NCBI GenBank assembly: GCA_036897485.1
Contig: JAYMTF010000008.1
Coordinates: forward strand, 1-64,000
Reading direction: 5' to 3'
DNA length: 64,000 bases
Source: Pelargonium nanum
Taxonomy: Eukaryota > Streptophyta > Magnoliopsida > Geraniales > Geraniaceae
Shown here: piece after piece, positions 34,801 through 47,061 of the stretch
How the letters are laid out: each line of letters begins with the position of its first letter
Position numbering within the stretch: the first letter of the stretch is position 1
The notes under the pieces: model-generated
Told to the model about the DNA's origin: nothing
Databases searched by the model: none
Seen by the model: only the letters and a program-made list of their open reading frames with translations
Translations under genes and position numbers: made by a program

Positions 34801-36002
34801 GACGGATTTTCTCTCTTTGCAAAGTTCACATAATGTGAAAAAAAATATATTGTAGGAGTTTATTGACCATGACTGTGAGTTAGCTATATACGAAATGATA
34901 GAAGCTAAGTGAGATGCATGCATATCTATATATCTTTTCAACTTCTTGCGATGCTGTTGTTTAGGGAAATAGGTGAAATTCTGAATTTAAACTTGATTGC
35001 AAAATGTCACAGATTGAAGACCGGACTGAATCTATTTGGTTTGGTCCAGTCTGGTTGGGTCCAAAAATTCGGTCCGGACCCGGATTTTGAACACCCTTAC
35101 ATTCTGGTTTCTGAATGAGGCACTACAATCTTTTATATGCTGCTTCTCTCTCCAACTACTCAGTAATCTCTCGTCAGCCCCAAAGTTGTGCTTCTTTTGG
35201 GATCGAATTTGACATTTGTTGTTTGTATTTCTTTGACGGCTATACAGGGAGATAAGGGAGCTCAGTTTCTCATTGTGCCCGAATTAGTTGAATATGTTAT
35301 ATCATCACTGGATAAGGTAGTAATTACATGCTTTCGATGCATTGCTATGTTAAAACAATATGATAATGTCGAAACCAATTTGTTTAGTAATGTAATCGCA
35401 TTTTGCAGGTTGGCAATGTACCAGTGTCGTGTACACAAATTCCCTTGCTGGCTCTTGAATATGAACCGCCAAGGTCACAAGTCATTAAATCGTGTCCTTT
35501 TCTCACTTCTTCCTAGGAAACTAGCGAAGACTTGAAATGAAAACTCGTATATATGTGTTGCACTTGCATGCAGGACCAAGACTTTCAAAGCCATAGAAGC
35601 ATCGTTGAGAGTAGATGCTGTAGCCAGTGCAGGCTTTAAGATTTCTCGATCAAAATTAGTTGATGCCATCAGGTACATAAAGAAGTTGTAAGTTCATTTC
35701 TTGAATCGTTTTCAGAATCCTTATACACGCACATTCATTTTTTTTTTCTTATAATATTTATTGTAGTAAAGGGGACGTGCGTGTTAATTGGAACACTATA
35801 TCCAAAAACGGAACCATCCTAAAGACTGGAGATGTAGTATCAGTTAGCGGAAGAGGAAGACTGAAGGTAACATAACAGTGTCTAATGTCTTCACGAACTA
35901 GGAGTTTCTAACTTCATATTATATCGTTGTTTTCTTCAGATTGGAGAAATACAATCGACTAGGAAAGGAAAGTTTGCCGTAGAAATCATTCAGTACTTAT
36001 AA
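31860..36002 (+). CDS. Chloroplast-targeted S4-domain RNA-binding protein (YlmH/photosystem II S4 family)
   Basis: Ten exons join in phase: 31860-32055, 33706-33809, 34162-34293, 34385-34458, 34549-34654, 35248-35316, 35409-35473, 35574-35672, 35767-35866 and 35940-36002, giving about 335 residues. The first exon codes for a Ser/Pro/Asn-rich leader of about 65 residues that looks like a plastid transit peptide. The middle contains LTPPVLKESMLALEKLAD, HPDVLTGDPDVVAAL and GTGIVREKVGDILLQ. A C-terminal S4 RNA-binding domain covers about 255-335 (VDAVASAGFKISRSKLVDAI, KTGDVVSVSGRGRLKI). Homologues are YlmH in Gram-positive bacteria and the cyanobacterial protein annotated as a photosystem II S4 protein; the Arabidopsis counterpart is, from memory, At1g53120. 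A role on plastid RNA or ribosomes is inferred. Intron 1 holds nested tandem duplications and intron 2 a MITE. Confidence 0.92.
32078..32720 (+). repeat. Nested tandem duplication in S4-gene intron 1
   Basis: Two units of about 300-350 bp begin TATGTGTTTATGCTTTTC at about 32078 and 32427. Both carry GAGGTACCCA(G/T)TTGGATGAA. Within the first, a shorter block (GTAAAGTTTAGAGCTTGA ... TTGATGCTTT) occurs twice, near 32237 and 32334, and a third version lies in the second unit near 32594. Confidence 0.75.
33835..34021. mobile_element. hAT-like MITE in S4-gene intron 2
   Basis: The left end GTAGCGTTTGTATTAGAA and the reverse complement of the right end GTAGTGTTTGGATTAAAG are inverted repeats with about 14 of 18 positions identical. 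The body is about 187 bp and rich in GAATGAGAATGGG-like motifs. GTAGTGTTTGGATTA-type ends are common among plant hAT-like MITEs. I could not confirm the expected 8-bp target duplication. Confidence 0.65.
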
Positions 36003-37458
36003 GCTTCAAAAATTAAGCAATACGTCCAGGTGCGTACTATGAAGTTCAAGAAAAGGCTCTTTAAAGTTGACCATTACTTGCTAGCTTTAGTATCCACAAT
36101 TCAGAAAGAAAATGAAGTAAAGTTTGTAGCTCAATGAGCAATTGGCTATATTGTAACTATTTGCAGAATACTCATGTGGATCATCATTAGTTTTCTTGTG
36201 TGGATATATGTGTAGCTCAAAGAAGAAAGGTCACCACAACTTATGACATTTTCACATACATTTTGGTTACTGAACTGTGCTAAAAGTGTAAATTATAGAT
36301 GCAATACAGATGTGCACAATTATACATGGAAGAAGCAAATCTATATGATGCAAAAGCTTTAGCAACATACAAAATATGTGTAGTTAACATCTCAGAAAAG
36401 AGAGAATAATCCAAGACGATGAGATATTAACATTTTCATGAGAAGATTACTTTCTGATGAAGCTTGGGACTTCTGATAAGAGGTCAGTCATTTTGAAAAA
36501 AACTTGTCAACTCCTGCTTATTGGATTATTGAACTCATCTAGCCTCACTATCCATTAGTGGAGGTGGTATTTACCCTCGTCAAATGTGTTGATAGGGTAA
36601 TTTAACACTACACGATCGGTCGAAAGTGATAGTACAGGGATGCCCAACAACCCAAGTGGTTGGAATCCAAGCATGGTGGCATGATCACCACAGCATTGTG
36701 ACATCATTATCATGCCATAATGACGTCATTGCTTGTATCATATTCGAGTCTTCTTTCAAATGTTGTTGGTATTGCTTATATATAAAAAATAGAAAAAAAA
36801 TTACTCTAGATCTCCACGGTGTCTCCCTTGGACACCGTGTGATTTTGTTTGAGTTGAGCTAGTCGGGGCGTGTCGGGATGGTTTCGAATTTGGGCACCAA
36901 GAATAGTGATTAAAGGTCTTGAGTTGAGGAGTTAATAATTGATCATTCGAATAATGATAAACCAAGTGTGAAAGGATGTTCTTATCAGTGAAAGAGTCTG
37001 AGGTGAAGAGCTCTTTACTTGTCGTTAGCCAAGTGTAAGAGGTCTTCTAACACACGTGCTGATTTGTCGTTGGCCAACAATTTCTTGTAAATTTTCACGT
37101 AACATCTTAAGAAATTAATTTTCAATTTCCTCTAACATTTTTGGATAACCTACAACAAAGATAAATAGTTCAAAATCTAACATTACATGACAACAATTAA
37201 ACATAAAAGCCCAACTACACCAAACTTAGGGAAATTAAGATATCTAATCTCTTATTATCATCACTTAAACTCGTGTTATGTATACAACAATACCCACTAA
37301 AAGCAATGCCAACAAAATCAAATCTAGCTAAGCTACACAACCATCACATTTCTCTATCAAATAACCCAGTAACTTTATTATCAAATCTATTATTCATTTT
37401 ATATATCTGACGCTAAAAAAAAGGGCGACGCAGTGAACTGAGACTCTTACGACAAACT
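36003..37458. other. Spacer between the convergent S4 and STIG1-like genes
   Basis: No gene is visible. A possible SINE remnant lies near 36625-36800 and a perfect 9-bp-stem hairpin at 36815-36839. Confidence 0.55.
36625..36800 (+). mobile_element. Possible tRNA-derived SINE remnant
   Basis: CCCAAGTGGTTGGAATCC resembles a box A and CATATTCGAGTCTTC a box B. A terminal TATATATAAAAAATAG follows. The spacing between boxes (about 90 bp) is longer than normal, so an insertion or chance similarity is possible. Confidence 0.3.
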
Positions 37459-37920
37459 TCAAGCGTACCCACAATTACCGTAAACGCAACTAATCCCTTT
37501 GCCACATTTCTTGCCACACTTGCCACAATGGTCCACATTGTAGGCAATGTTTGTGCATGTTCCATTGCAACAAAGCTCCCCAAGCTTGCACTTGCTCCCG
37601 CACTTCCCGCAGTTGTTCCGGTCCCCGTGGATGTTCCGGCAATGAGTCTTGCAGCAGTTTAGAAGGCTCGTCCCGTTGTTCGCGTAGACGCCATTGCAAA
37701 CGTTGTGGTACTTAGGGTTACAATGTGTGCCTTTCTTGATTCTTGTAGCGGCCAAGAACTGGCTTCTTGTTCTGAGGCTCCCGATGTCCGGGTTGTCAAG
37801 AACGTACTCGTCTACTTCTTCGTCGTCTTCGAACATTGTTGCTGAGGCTGAGAAGGTGAGGAAGAGGACTAGAGAGACAATGGTTGTGAGCTTGAGGACT
37901 GGTTTGGTCATGGTTGCCAT
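37459..37920 (-). CDS. GRI: STIG1-like secreted cysteine-rich protein, GRIM REAPER (GRI) type
   Basis: One intronless frame codes for 153 residues. The ATG at 37920 (MATMTKPVLKL) is chosen because the frame upstream has no ATG. Residues about 8-27 form a signal peptide (LTTIVSLVLFLTFSASA). An acidic stretch follows (FEDDEEVDEYVLDNPDIG), then RTRSQFLAATRIKKG, then a C-terminal STIG1 domain with 16 cysteines (first THC, VCNG; later NCGKCG, ELCC, HCGKCGKKCG) ending CGYA. Two NGT sites could be N-glycosylated. The protein is expected in the apoplast. STIG1 proteins act in stigma exudate. Arabidopsis GRI is cut by metacaspase-9 into a short peptide that binds the receptor kinase PRK5 and promotes ROS-dependent cell death. 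The GRI assignment rests on the acidic N-terminal part and on the position between S4 and DRP5A genes, as in Arabidopsis by memory. Confidence 0.88.
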   Translation of the reverse strand: MATMTKPVLKLTTIVSLVLFLTFSASATMFEDDEEVDEYVLDNPDIGSLRTRSQFLAATRIKKGTHCNPKYHNVCNGVYANNGTSLLNCCKTHCRNIHGDRNNCGKCGSKCKLGELCCNGTCTNIAYNVDHCGKCGKKCGKGISCVYGNCGYA

Positions 37921-37993
37921 TTTCTTCTCTAGTCCAAGAATTAGGGCTTTTTTTTTTTGGTAGTCCCACAAGAACTTGGAAGTAGGAGAAATG

Positions 37994-38002
37994 GTGGGTT
38001 TT
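37994..38002 (-). promoter_or_regulatory. Probable TATA box of the STIG1/GRI-like gene
   Basis: On the minus strand CTTTATAAAACCC lies about 75-85 bp before the start codon, a normal place for a plant TATA element with a short leader. Confidence 0.5.
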
Positions 38003-38013
38003 ATAAAGTGCAA

Positions 38014-41000
38014 GATTTAGGGTGGTCCAAAATTCCAATGTCACAAGATTTATAATTAATGAGTTAATGTGCATAGTTGATTAATTAAATTCTCTAGATT
38101 CTCGCTGAGATTGATAATAATTAATTGATAAATATATTCTTGGTTAATAATTAATTGGAATTACAAATCTATCTTGGATGGAATGGCATTAGTAAATAAT
38201 TTAAAATGTGATTGACCTAGTGTTTAATTAGTTTGAGATCTCTAGGTTTTCCATCTACCAACACATGTGCTTCTACATCTAATTTTATCAATTTGGCAGA
38301 GAACTTGAGCTTTAAGCATGGTAGTCAATCATATATTTTTTTATACTGTATGATTTTGAATTGAATATAATTCTCTTTTAAATGGTAAATTTTAGCTTTA
38401 AATATTGAGTTAACCAAAATCAACTTTTATGATCTCCTAATCCTCCTCTTCTTCTTTAAGAAATGCTAGTAACCATGCACGTTCTTAATGGAAAGAACTC
38501 AAAGCCCTAATTAAGTATACGTCTCCAAAAATTGTTCATCAACAAGGTAAATTAATTTCTAAGGTGTATGTGGCATTTGAAGTTTTGAACCATGTATTTG
38601 CAAAGGAAAATTGAGGGAGAAAAATTGTTTTGCAGCTAAATTTAAACTTTACCATCTCAAAGAGAACGCTAAATTTGACGCTGATCTAAAATCACAAACT
38701 AATAAGTGTAGGTTATAGCTGATATATCAAGTGTGATGCATGGATCGATTCTACTTTTTTTCAATAAATTGTTTTTTGCCTCAAAAATACATTTACAACG
38801 GTCGTAGTAAACAATTGTTCATGTCAACCTCTCAAAACTCGATCATATGCCAGTGTCATTTGACACATTGATTAAAATTACCTTGACGTTGAAATATTCT
38901 TTTACTAAAAATTCTTATGTTCAATCTACCCATAACTATTGTATATATTTCACTTGTTTTATTTTTTAAGCAAAATTCTGGATCTATCGTTGATCATAAT
39001 AATAATGGCAGTCGAAATAATTGATAAGATAGTTATCATATCAAGACTATAGTTTTTTTCTGATTTTGTAATTAAAAAAAAAAAGGTGCACACTAGCACC
39101 ACTTGAAGTAGTAATGAGAGTGATGTGATGTGTTTAATTGACACTAAACACAAGCAACCAATATTGCTTGACCGTCAAGAAGTGTACACGTGTGAGGGAT
39201 CTTCTTTACCGGCGGGAAGTACGATAAGGTCACTGGCGGGTCACGTTACCCAAGCCACCATCGTGGGCCCATCAATGCTCATTTGTACACTTGGCACTCT
39301 CAGAGCCCATGATCCGAGATGGGATTAAACAAATCAGGACCGCACAAGTTTTGATAATACTTTTAATTTTAGTTGACCCTGAACATTGTCCAATGACCCC
39401 ACAATTAATTCCAAGTCGCCGATCTCCAACTCATACTATACGTATCGTCTCAGCAATGCATTTTTGAAACACAAAGCTTTGCATTTTTTCATTTTTTTGT
39501 CACCGATTTGTTTGATTTTTCCTTTCTTCGAATTATTGAGCACAATTTCAAGTTCGTCATCGTTACTTGATATATTAGTCGAAATATATCACTAAATTAT
39601 AGTGGCGCGATCAACCATGCAAATGAAAGCATACATTTGAAATGTTATTTGAATCGAGGCTTTAGATGTGTCGGGAGGGTCACTCACCACTTAACAAAAT
39701 AGTAACATCAGCTCAACTATAAAGAAATTATGGTTTATATCAAGATAGGGGGAGCTCGTACCTGCTACGGCTCATTGATAGCTCCATCATTTCACAATAG
39801 TTAAATATAGCAACACTTGAGCTCATTTATAAGCATATCAGGATATAAAACGTTCGTATGTTTAGCGGATACCTTTTATCGATTTGAGTATGGTATTATT
39901 GAGTCATGTCGGTGATTGCCTATAGATTTCGACTAATGCATTTTGCAAGCTATGCCTAGCTAAATAGCCCATGGGATGGTCTTGGGCCTAGCGGTCGGGT
40001 CAAAACTGCCTCCATAACTATCAAACCGTTATTTGCTAGGTAGGGCCTGGTACTATTAGAGCGGGCCAATGGTGAACATGAGTCGCAACCCATTTTGTCA
40101 AGTCTACTAATAGTTTTTTACTTTTGAGTTGACACAACTAATATTAATTAGGTCGTGTTTGATATACCTAAAAATTCGAAAGAGCTTAATTGTGCCAACG
40201 ATTCGAAATTTTTTTTTTTTGTAGTATACTCATATTAAAAACATTTTGAATGAAGTAAAATAGACAAGATTGATTGAGTCGCTCCCGCATAACAAAACGA
40301 CTCGTTCCACAAAAATTGACTGCCATGCATAAAAACGTGGATCTCGCAATTGAATGAGTTACTCTGCTATGCGCTGACTGTTTAACAGAAGGAAAAGATC
40401 GAAACCAGCTCTAATTCTCTACTCATACTAATACAATAATTAATAACCAACTCATATATATTCGTCGTAAATTTTCGACTCTACTTTGAGATTTGAAATA
40501 TACTGTTTCGCGCCTCCCTTATTCAAATGAGAATGAATAATTTTAAACTAACGCTAATAAATAAATAAGAAAATGAAGTACATGATACATTAAAAATGAC
40601 AATATTCAACTCTAAATTATAGCTTTACTCACCGACGTCCATAAGAAATTAAAACAATATTGAGCCAATGCCTCCGATAATGTCCATGCATGAACCTGTT
40701 GGAGATAAAATAGGTCGTCACGTACAGCTGAGCTGCAAATTAGAGAGACATGTGAAACATAAATTTAAATATTACAACCCTAATGAAGCTTTCACATTGA
40801 AGAATACATTGTATAACATGTACCATATTAATTTGTGTATCAACATGTCCAAGTCAACTTGTAACAGTTCAATTCTCGTGATAGAGGAAGAAGAAGTTTA
40901 TTTTCATAACATGCATTTCCGGATTTCTCATATTTGTCTTGGAACATTTTCAAGTCAACTTTAAACGGTGCAACACTCGTGATAGCGGAAGATACATGTC

Positions 41001-41880
41001 TGATTTAGATTGTCTACTTTAGATGTGTATGTAGGTAAAATGTTTGTAGAGATTAAAGAGAATATTGTTTGGCAAACCAATGTATTGAAGGGGTTAAAAT
41101 TAGATTGTTTTGTAAAAATTTAGATTACCAACAATAAGTTGATCTAATTATTTTGACGGTTGATCTTACAAATTTTAATGTATACAAACACTATGGATAA
41201 AAATGATTTCAGTCAATGTTCCATATGAGTCTACTAACAATTAGTTGACCTAATAACTTAAATAGTCTAACTTAGAGTAAAAATATGTATATTAAACTTA
41301 AGGCCAACTTACATCTAGCAGTGTCAACAATGACAAAAACATAAGGCACATGAAACTCACATGAGAAAGATGATGCGTTTCTCGTTAGATTAACTAACAG
41401 TGAAACTAAACCAAGTATATGTAATTATGCGGATATTTTCAAAGTATATGATAGTTATGTGAAATACAATTATGCTATTAACCTCGAGAGTTAACTCTCT
41501 TATTTTTCTCAAGAATGTAACGTATGATATTGCTAGCAATTTTATGATATCTTACAGGGTCACATTCCAAACCTAGAGAGTGTAAATTTCATTACTTGAA
41601 TCCAGCACTTTGGATTTGGAGTTCGTGAAACTTCTCCCTTCATCGTTTGACATCGCGAGATACTTGGAGTTCGAGTGCTCAAACAATTAATAATTGGGTG
41701 ACACATATATATTTTTAAATAAAGGCCCAAACCTCATTGTAGAATTGAAATCCAAGCCCAAAGGCTTATACCGAACTAGAAGCCCGGCCCATTAAGCTTT
41801 AACCGGTTCTGGTCCCATCCCGCTCCATCAACGTCATTTGTAGCCAAAATTCAAATTTTCAAAAAATTCAAAAACTCCAC
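38014..41880. other. Spacer between the divergent GRI-like and DRP5A genes
   Basis: Nearly 4 kb without a recognisable gene. The left end contains the GRI-like promoter. A GC-richer island at 39170-39320 has G-box-like ACACGTGT but no known coding sequence. The rest is AT-rich. Confidence 0.55.
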
Positions 41881-41917
41881 TGACACTCACTGCAACTTCT
41901 CTCTCTCCAACGCTCCA

Positions 41918-44900
41918 ATGGCGACCAACACCAACAGCTTCCTCACAACGCCGACCAAGACTCCATCGGAAAAATCTGCCTCTTCTCTCTCCAGGAAGCA
42001 CCACCTCTCCAACTCGGTCGACTCGTCCGCCACTCGCCCATCCAACTCGTCGGACTTCAAGTCCCGCTTCGAGGCCTACAACCGCCTCCAGGCCGCTGCT
42101 GTGGCCTTCGGCGAGAAGCTTCCGATCCCGGAGATCGTCGCCCTCGGCGGCCAATCCGACGGCAAGAGCTCTCTTCTCGAAGCCCTCCTCGGATTTCGCT
42201 TCAATGTCCGTGAGGTCGAGATGGGGACTCGCCGCCCACTCATCCTTCAGATGGTCCATGACTCGACCGCTCTCGAGCCGCGGTGTCGCTTTCAGGTAAA
42301 TTTATTAGAACCTTGTTCAATGCTTTTACATTTCTGATTCTGAATGTGTACATTTTGGCCGTTTTCATTGGTTTTTGGGACTGGTAGGGTTAGTCGCTGA
42401 GTAATATATTCTATGTAAATTATGCTAGATTTAATTGGTTTCTAAAGCAAGTTCAAGGTTTGGGGTTGCTGAGTTTTGAGGCTACTTGCTGTATGGTTGC
42501 TTAGAAATTTGTGGGAAAATGGGAGGAGATTAAACATTGCTGCTAGGAAAACATATTCAAATTGAATTAACGAAAAGAAATAGCCTTTTCTCTTTAAGCA
42601 TAATTATTTGCTCATGCGAGCTTAATGAAATATATATAGTTGATACTCCAGATATAGTTGTGCTAGATTAAATTGATTCCTAATGGTTGAATGTTTGTGT
42701 AGCTTTTGAGGAATTGAATTTATGATTCTGGTTTTTGGAATTCAAGGTTTTGGGTGCTGAGGGTTGAGGCTTACTTGCTGTTTGCTTGATTAGAAACTTG
42801 TGGGTTAAATGAATCAGGTGAAAGTTTGATGCTTGGATATTGTACTCATATAGAATCAAAGGAGTGAAATAGTCAATTGAACCTTAATAGCATTTTCCCT
42901 CTGAAGATAGTTTATGTGCTTATATGAGCTTAATTGAATATAGTTATCAAGTTATGTGGAATTCAAGATATATTGTTTTTTATCTGCAGTTTATACTATG
43001 TGAGCTGCTGCACCTTTTCTAGTTACTCTATTTTCTTGTGGTTTTAAATTTTTATTATTTGGTTTAGCTTTGCATGCACACACAACTAATTCTACTTTTA
43101 AGTTTGGTATGTAGTAACTTGTAAGAACTGAAAGTTGGACATTTGTTATCAGGAGGAGGATTCTGAAGAATATGGAAGTCCTGTTGTATTGGCATCTGCA
43201 ATTGCAGATATTATCAAGTCTCGAACAGACGCCCTCTTAAAGAAGGCTAAAGCTGCAGTTTCTCCTAAGCCAATTGTGATGAGAGCTGAATATGCACATT
43301 GTCCTAATCTCACAATTATTGATACCCCAGGATTTGTCCTAAAGGTGAGTTTTCATTTGCATACAACATGGTGAATCAGGAAGAGAGTTCAAAACTCAGA
43401 CCTAAATTATGGTTTTGATTATTGACAGGCAAAGAAGGGAGAACCAGATAACACACCTGATGAAATTCTCTCAATGGTGAAATCATTGGCTAGTCCTCCC
43501 CATCGTATTCTTGTGTTTCTTCAACAAAGTAGTGTGGAATGGTGCTCATCATTGTGGTTGGATGCCATCCGTGAAATTGATCCAACATTTAGACGATCAG
43601 TAATTGTAGTCTCTAAATTTGATAACCGTCTCAAGGTAGGACTAATAATGGAATAGTTGTTAAAATAATGTTCAATTATTAATTGTAACTATCAAATGAA
43701 ATCAGCCATATATAAGTAATGGATTTCTCTAGCATCTTCTCTAAATTGTCTCAAGTGTTTTCGAATTCCTTATGTCATATTAAATATAAGGCTTGGATAG
43801 TTTAGTTGTCCAAATGCATAAAGAAAACCTTTTCCCCTATATATGTTCCAATGTGATTGGCCTACACTGTTGAAAAGTAATAAAATAAAATAAAAGTAAT
43901 ACACATTCCTTATTTTGATTGAAACGTGATTAATATGTACAGGAGTTTAGCGAACGGTGGGAAGTGGATCGTTACCTCAGTGCAAGCGGTTATCTTGGAG
44001 AAAACACTCGCCCATTTTTTGTCGCTCTGCCAAAGGATAAGAGCACCATTTCAAATGATGAATTTCGTAGGCAAATAGCACAGGTGGATTCTGAAGTTCT
44101 GCGCCATCTTCGTGAAGGTGTCAATGGAGGATTTGATGAAGAAAAATTTAGGTCTCATATTGGTTTTGTTTCTTTGAGAGAGTTTCTGGAGTCCGAGCTT
44201 CAAAAGAGATATAAAGAAGCTGCTCCAGCAACTCTTGCTTTGCTGGAACAGCGTTGCAGTGAAGTTGCCTCTGACCTGGCCAGAATGGACTCCAAAATAC
44301 AGGCCACTTCTGATATTGCTCATCTTAGGAGGTCTGCAATGCTTCATGCAGCCTCTATTAGCAATCATGTGGTGGGTAACAAAATAACTACTATTTATCA
44401 CTAAATATTCTGCCCATGATTTGTTAAGCATCCAAAATGTTTATAATTCTCCAGCAGTAATACTTGTACAACTGTGCATGTATTTGTAGTTACTCTAAAT
44501 TGTTTTCTGTGACAAATCCCTTAACTTTCAAAGTCTGAACAAAAACTTTTGTTTGATTTGTGAAGGGAGCTTTAATTGATGGAGCAGCAGAACCTGCCCC
44601 TGAGGAATGGGGGAAAACAACAGGAGAGGAGCAGTCAGAGAGTGGTGTTGGGAGTTGGCCTGGTGTCACTGCAAATATAAAACCTCCTAATGCAACTCTT
44701 CGGCTCTATGGTGGAGCTGCTTTTGAAAGGGTCATGCATGAATTCCGTTGTGCTGCATATTCCATGGAGTGTCCTCCTGTTTCAAGAGAGAAGGTAATAT
44801 TCTCCAAAAAGTTGGATAATTTCATTTTGAATATTGGTGAAGTTCTAAATTGTCTAATTTTTGTTGTACCAGGTGGCAAATATATTACTTGCCCATGCTG

Positions 44901-47061
44901 GCCGAGGTGGAGGTAGAGGAGTGACAGAGGCCGCTGCAGAGATTGCACGTTCCGCTGCCCGGTCATGGCTTGCTCCTCTTCTTGACACTGCTTGTGATCG
45001 GCTTGCTTTTGTTTTGGTGAAACTCTTCGATCTTGCTCTGGAAAGAAATCGTAGCCGTGAATCAGACTGTAAGATGCTTTTAAGTTTATCGTTTCTATTT
45101 CTTTTAAACGCGTTGATTTTGTATGCTTGGTTCATAATGTCTAGTGTACTAGTCTATTAATTGTTTATTTATCTTCTCCACATTTGTTTTCTTGGTAAGT
45201 AATGATAGAAGCATAAAACTTCTCGTAAATTGCATAATGCATTTCTTGATAAATTGAATGGTTGATGATATTAATTAGCAAAAGGAGTACTATCAATTAC
45301 ATTTCAACGTTGTTATGCTGTTGAGAAGTTTCTTTACATCAAACAAAATCGTCTAATGGCTGGTCTCTTTGTGCTATGTTGCTCTTTTTGTTAGTGTTTT
45401 TAGATTGTAAATCATACTTGTGACACAATTACAAACCAGCAGTGGGATGGGATACCTGCAACATTATATACTTGCTGCATTGTGTCTCAACTTTTCCTGT
45501 TGATCAGATATATTAATTATTTGTACTGTTGGGCAGATGGGAGAAAAACTGGTAATATGGATGGGTATGTTGGTTTCCATGCTGCATTAAGGCATTCGTA
45601 CAGTCGCTTTATAAGAGATCTTGCTAAACAATGCAAGCAATTAGTTCGCCACCACCTTGATTCTGTTACAAGCCCATATTCTCAGGTTTGTTATGATGGC
45701 TTTCAAGGAGGCTTTGGGTCAAATTTAACTGCCTCTTACGGATTCAACCAAAGTTCAGCCGGTTCCTTTTGTGTTGAGCTGTCTGAAGGTGGGGCAATAG
45801 ATCATGATGAAACAATGGAAGACCAGGAGAACATGCCTCCCGAAAAGACTACACCTGGAAAATGTACAGAAGCTAGAGGTGCTCTCAAAGAATGTCAGAT
45901 GACTGTGCCTGAAACCCCTTCACCTGAACAGCCAATTGATATTCATTATGGTGGTGGGGGCAAGAAAGATCTTGGTAATGGTGTTGAGATTGGAGCTAGA
46001 AAAAGGCATTCGAGAATGGCTGGTAATAACAAACAGTATGAGCCTTTACGAGCTCAACATGGTGGTGGTCTTCTATTCGGAAATGGAGATTGTGGTTCCC
46101 GATCTGGCTCAGCTTACTCTGAAATCTGTTCATCAGCTGCACAACATTTTGCACGCATACGCGAAGTTCTCGTTGAACGGAGTGTGACATCAACTTTGAA
46201 CTCTGGGTTTCTGACCCCTTGGTATGTTTCTCCTCCTTTCTGAAGTTAATTAGCTAATTGATTACATACAGCTGCCAACTGTGAGTTGGCCTACAGATTT
46301 AAGACCTTTGACCCTTTTTGTAGCTCCATAGGCTTAATCACTTGCTCTTTTATTTGTTTGCCCTATCTATTTCGCTGGATATTGACATGTGAACACTTGA
46401 CCTGCCTATAGGCTTCTTTTTCCAATTTATACCATCCTCCATAATAGACTTCATTTTCATATTCACACCGTGGCAATGTATTAAATTATACCTTATGTCT
46501 AGTGGCTATCACTCTTATTCAGAAATTATTGGTAGAAATAATAAAACATGCTTTGCTAGTTTTGTTTTACTTGTTTGAAATAAACTGCATAACATCAGCA
46601 CCAAGTTGTTTTCAGAGTGTTTAAGAAGCCAGACCCTACCTTGACCTTAGTACAGCATCTTTTGAACATTTTTTTGCCAACTAGAATTAATAAAACATGC
46701 TTTGCTACTTTTGTTTTACCTGTTAGAAAATTTAACAAGCCTGACCCTACCTTGACCTTAGTTCATCTTCTGAACTCTTTTTGCCAACTGGGAAATAATC
46801 TTAGTCGTAAAAAAATGATATACCAAACATGGTTCCCATCATTAATAATTTCTTTCCCCTGTTCCCTTTTTCAGTCGGGAAAGACTTGTCGTGGCACTTG
46901 GGTTGGATTTGTTTGCTGTAACTGATGAGAAGTTCATGGACATGTTTGTTGCACCTGGCGCAATTGATGTTCTTCAGAATGAGCGACAGTCTCTTCAGAA
47001 ACGACAAAAGATACTCCAATCCTGCTTGACCGAGTTCAAGAGTGTTGCTCGAGCACTCTGA
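41918..47061 (+). CDS. DRP5A: Dynamin-related protein 5A
   Basis: Eight exons join in phase: 41918-42295, 43153-43344, 43429-43635, 43943-44371, 44566-44793, 44873-45068, 45537-46221 and 46875-47061, giving about 833 residues. The dynamin-type GTPase domain shows the P-loop GGQSDGKSS (77-85), the DTPG switch (183-186) and SKFD (252-255, in place of TKxD). A middle/stalk region and a divergent C-terminal part follow, including AHAGRGGGRGVTEAAAEIARSA and a final effector-like helix region near the end (DVLQNERQSLQKRQKILQS). There is no PH domain or Pro-rich tail. Arabidopsis DRP5A acts in cytokinesis at the cell plate; its relative DRP5B (ARC5) divides plastids and peroxisomes. The length and sequence fit DRP5A rather than DRP5B. 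Introns 1 and 7 both contain tandem duplications. Confidence 0.95.
42420..42960 (+). repeat. Tandem duplication in DRP5A intron 1
   Basis: Two diverged copies, about 42420-42660 and 42661-42960, share TGCTAGATT(T)AAATTG, TTCAAGGTTTTGGG(T)TGCTGAG, ACTTGCTGT-TG and the closing GAGCTTAAT(T)GAATATA. They are clearly older than the exons' constraint would allow. Confidence 0.7.
46537..46791 (+). repeat. Tandem duplication in the last DRP5A intron
   Basis: Two copies, about 46537-46683 and 46687-46791, share AATAAAACATGCTTTGCTA, TTTTGTTTTAC, GACCCTACCTTGACCTTAG and TTTTTGCCAACT. The second lacks about 40 bp of the first. Confidence 0.8.

Noticed and set aside
37921-38013. N-terminal extension of the GRI-like protein
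   Set aside because: The extension has no ATG, and the signal peptide is properly placed when translation starts at 37920.
39125-39328. Open frame of 67 codons in a GC-richer island
   Set aside because: It has no recognisable domain and no splice partners, and could equally be promoter DNA with G-box-like motifs.
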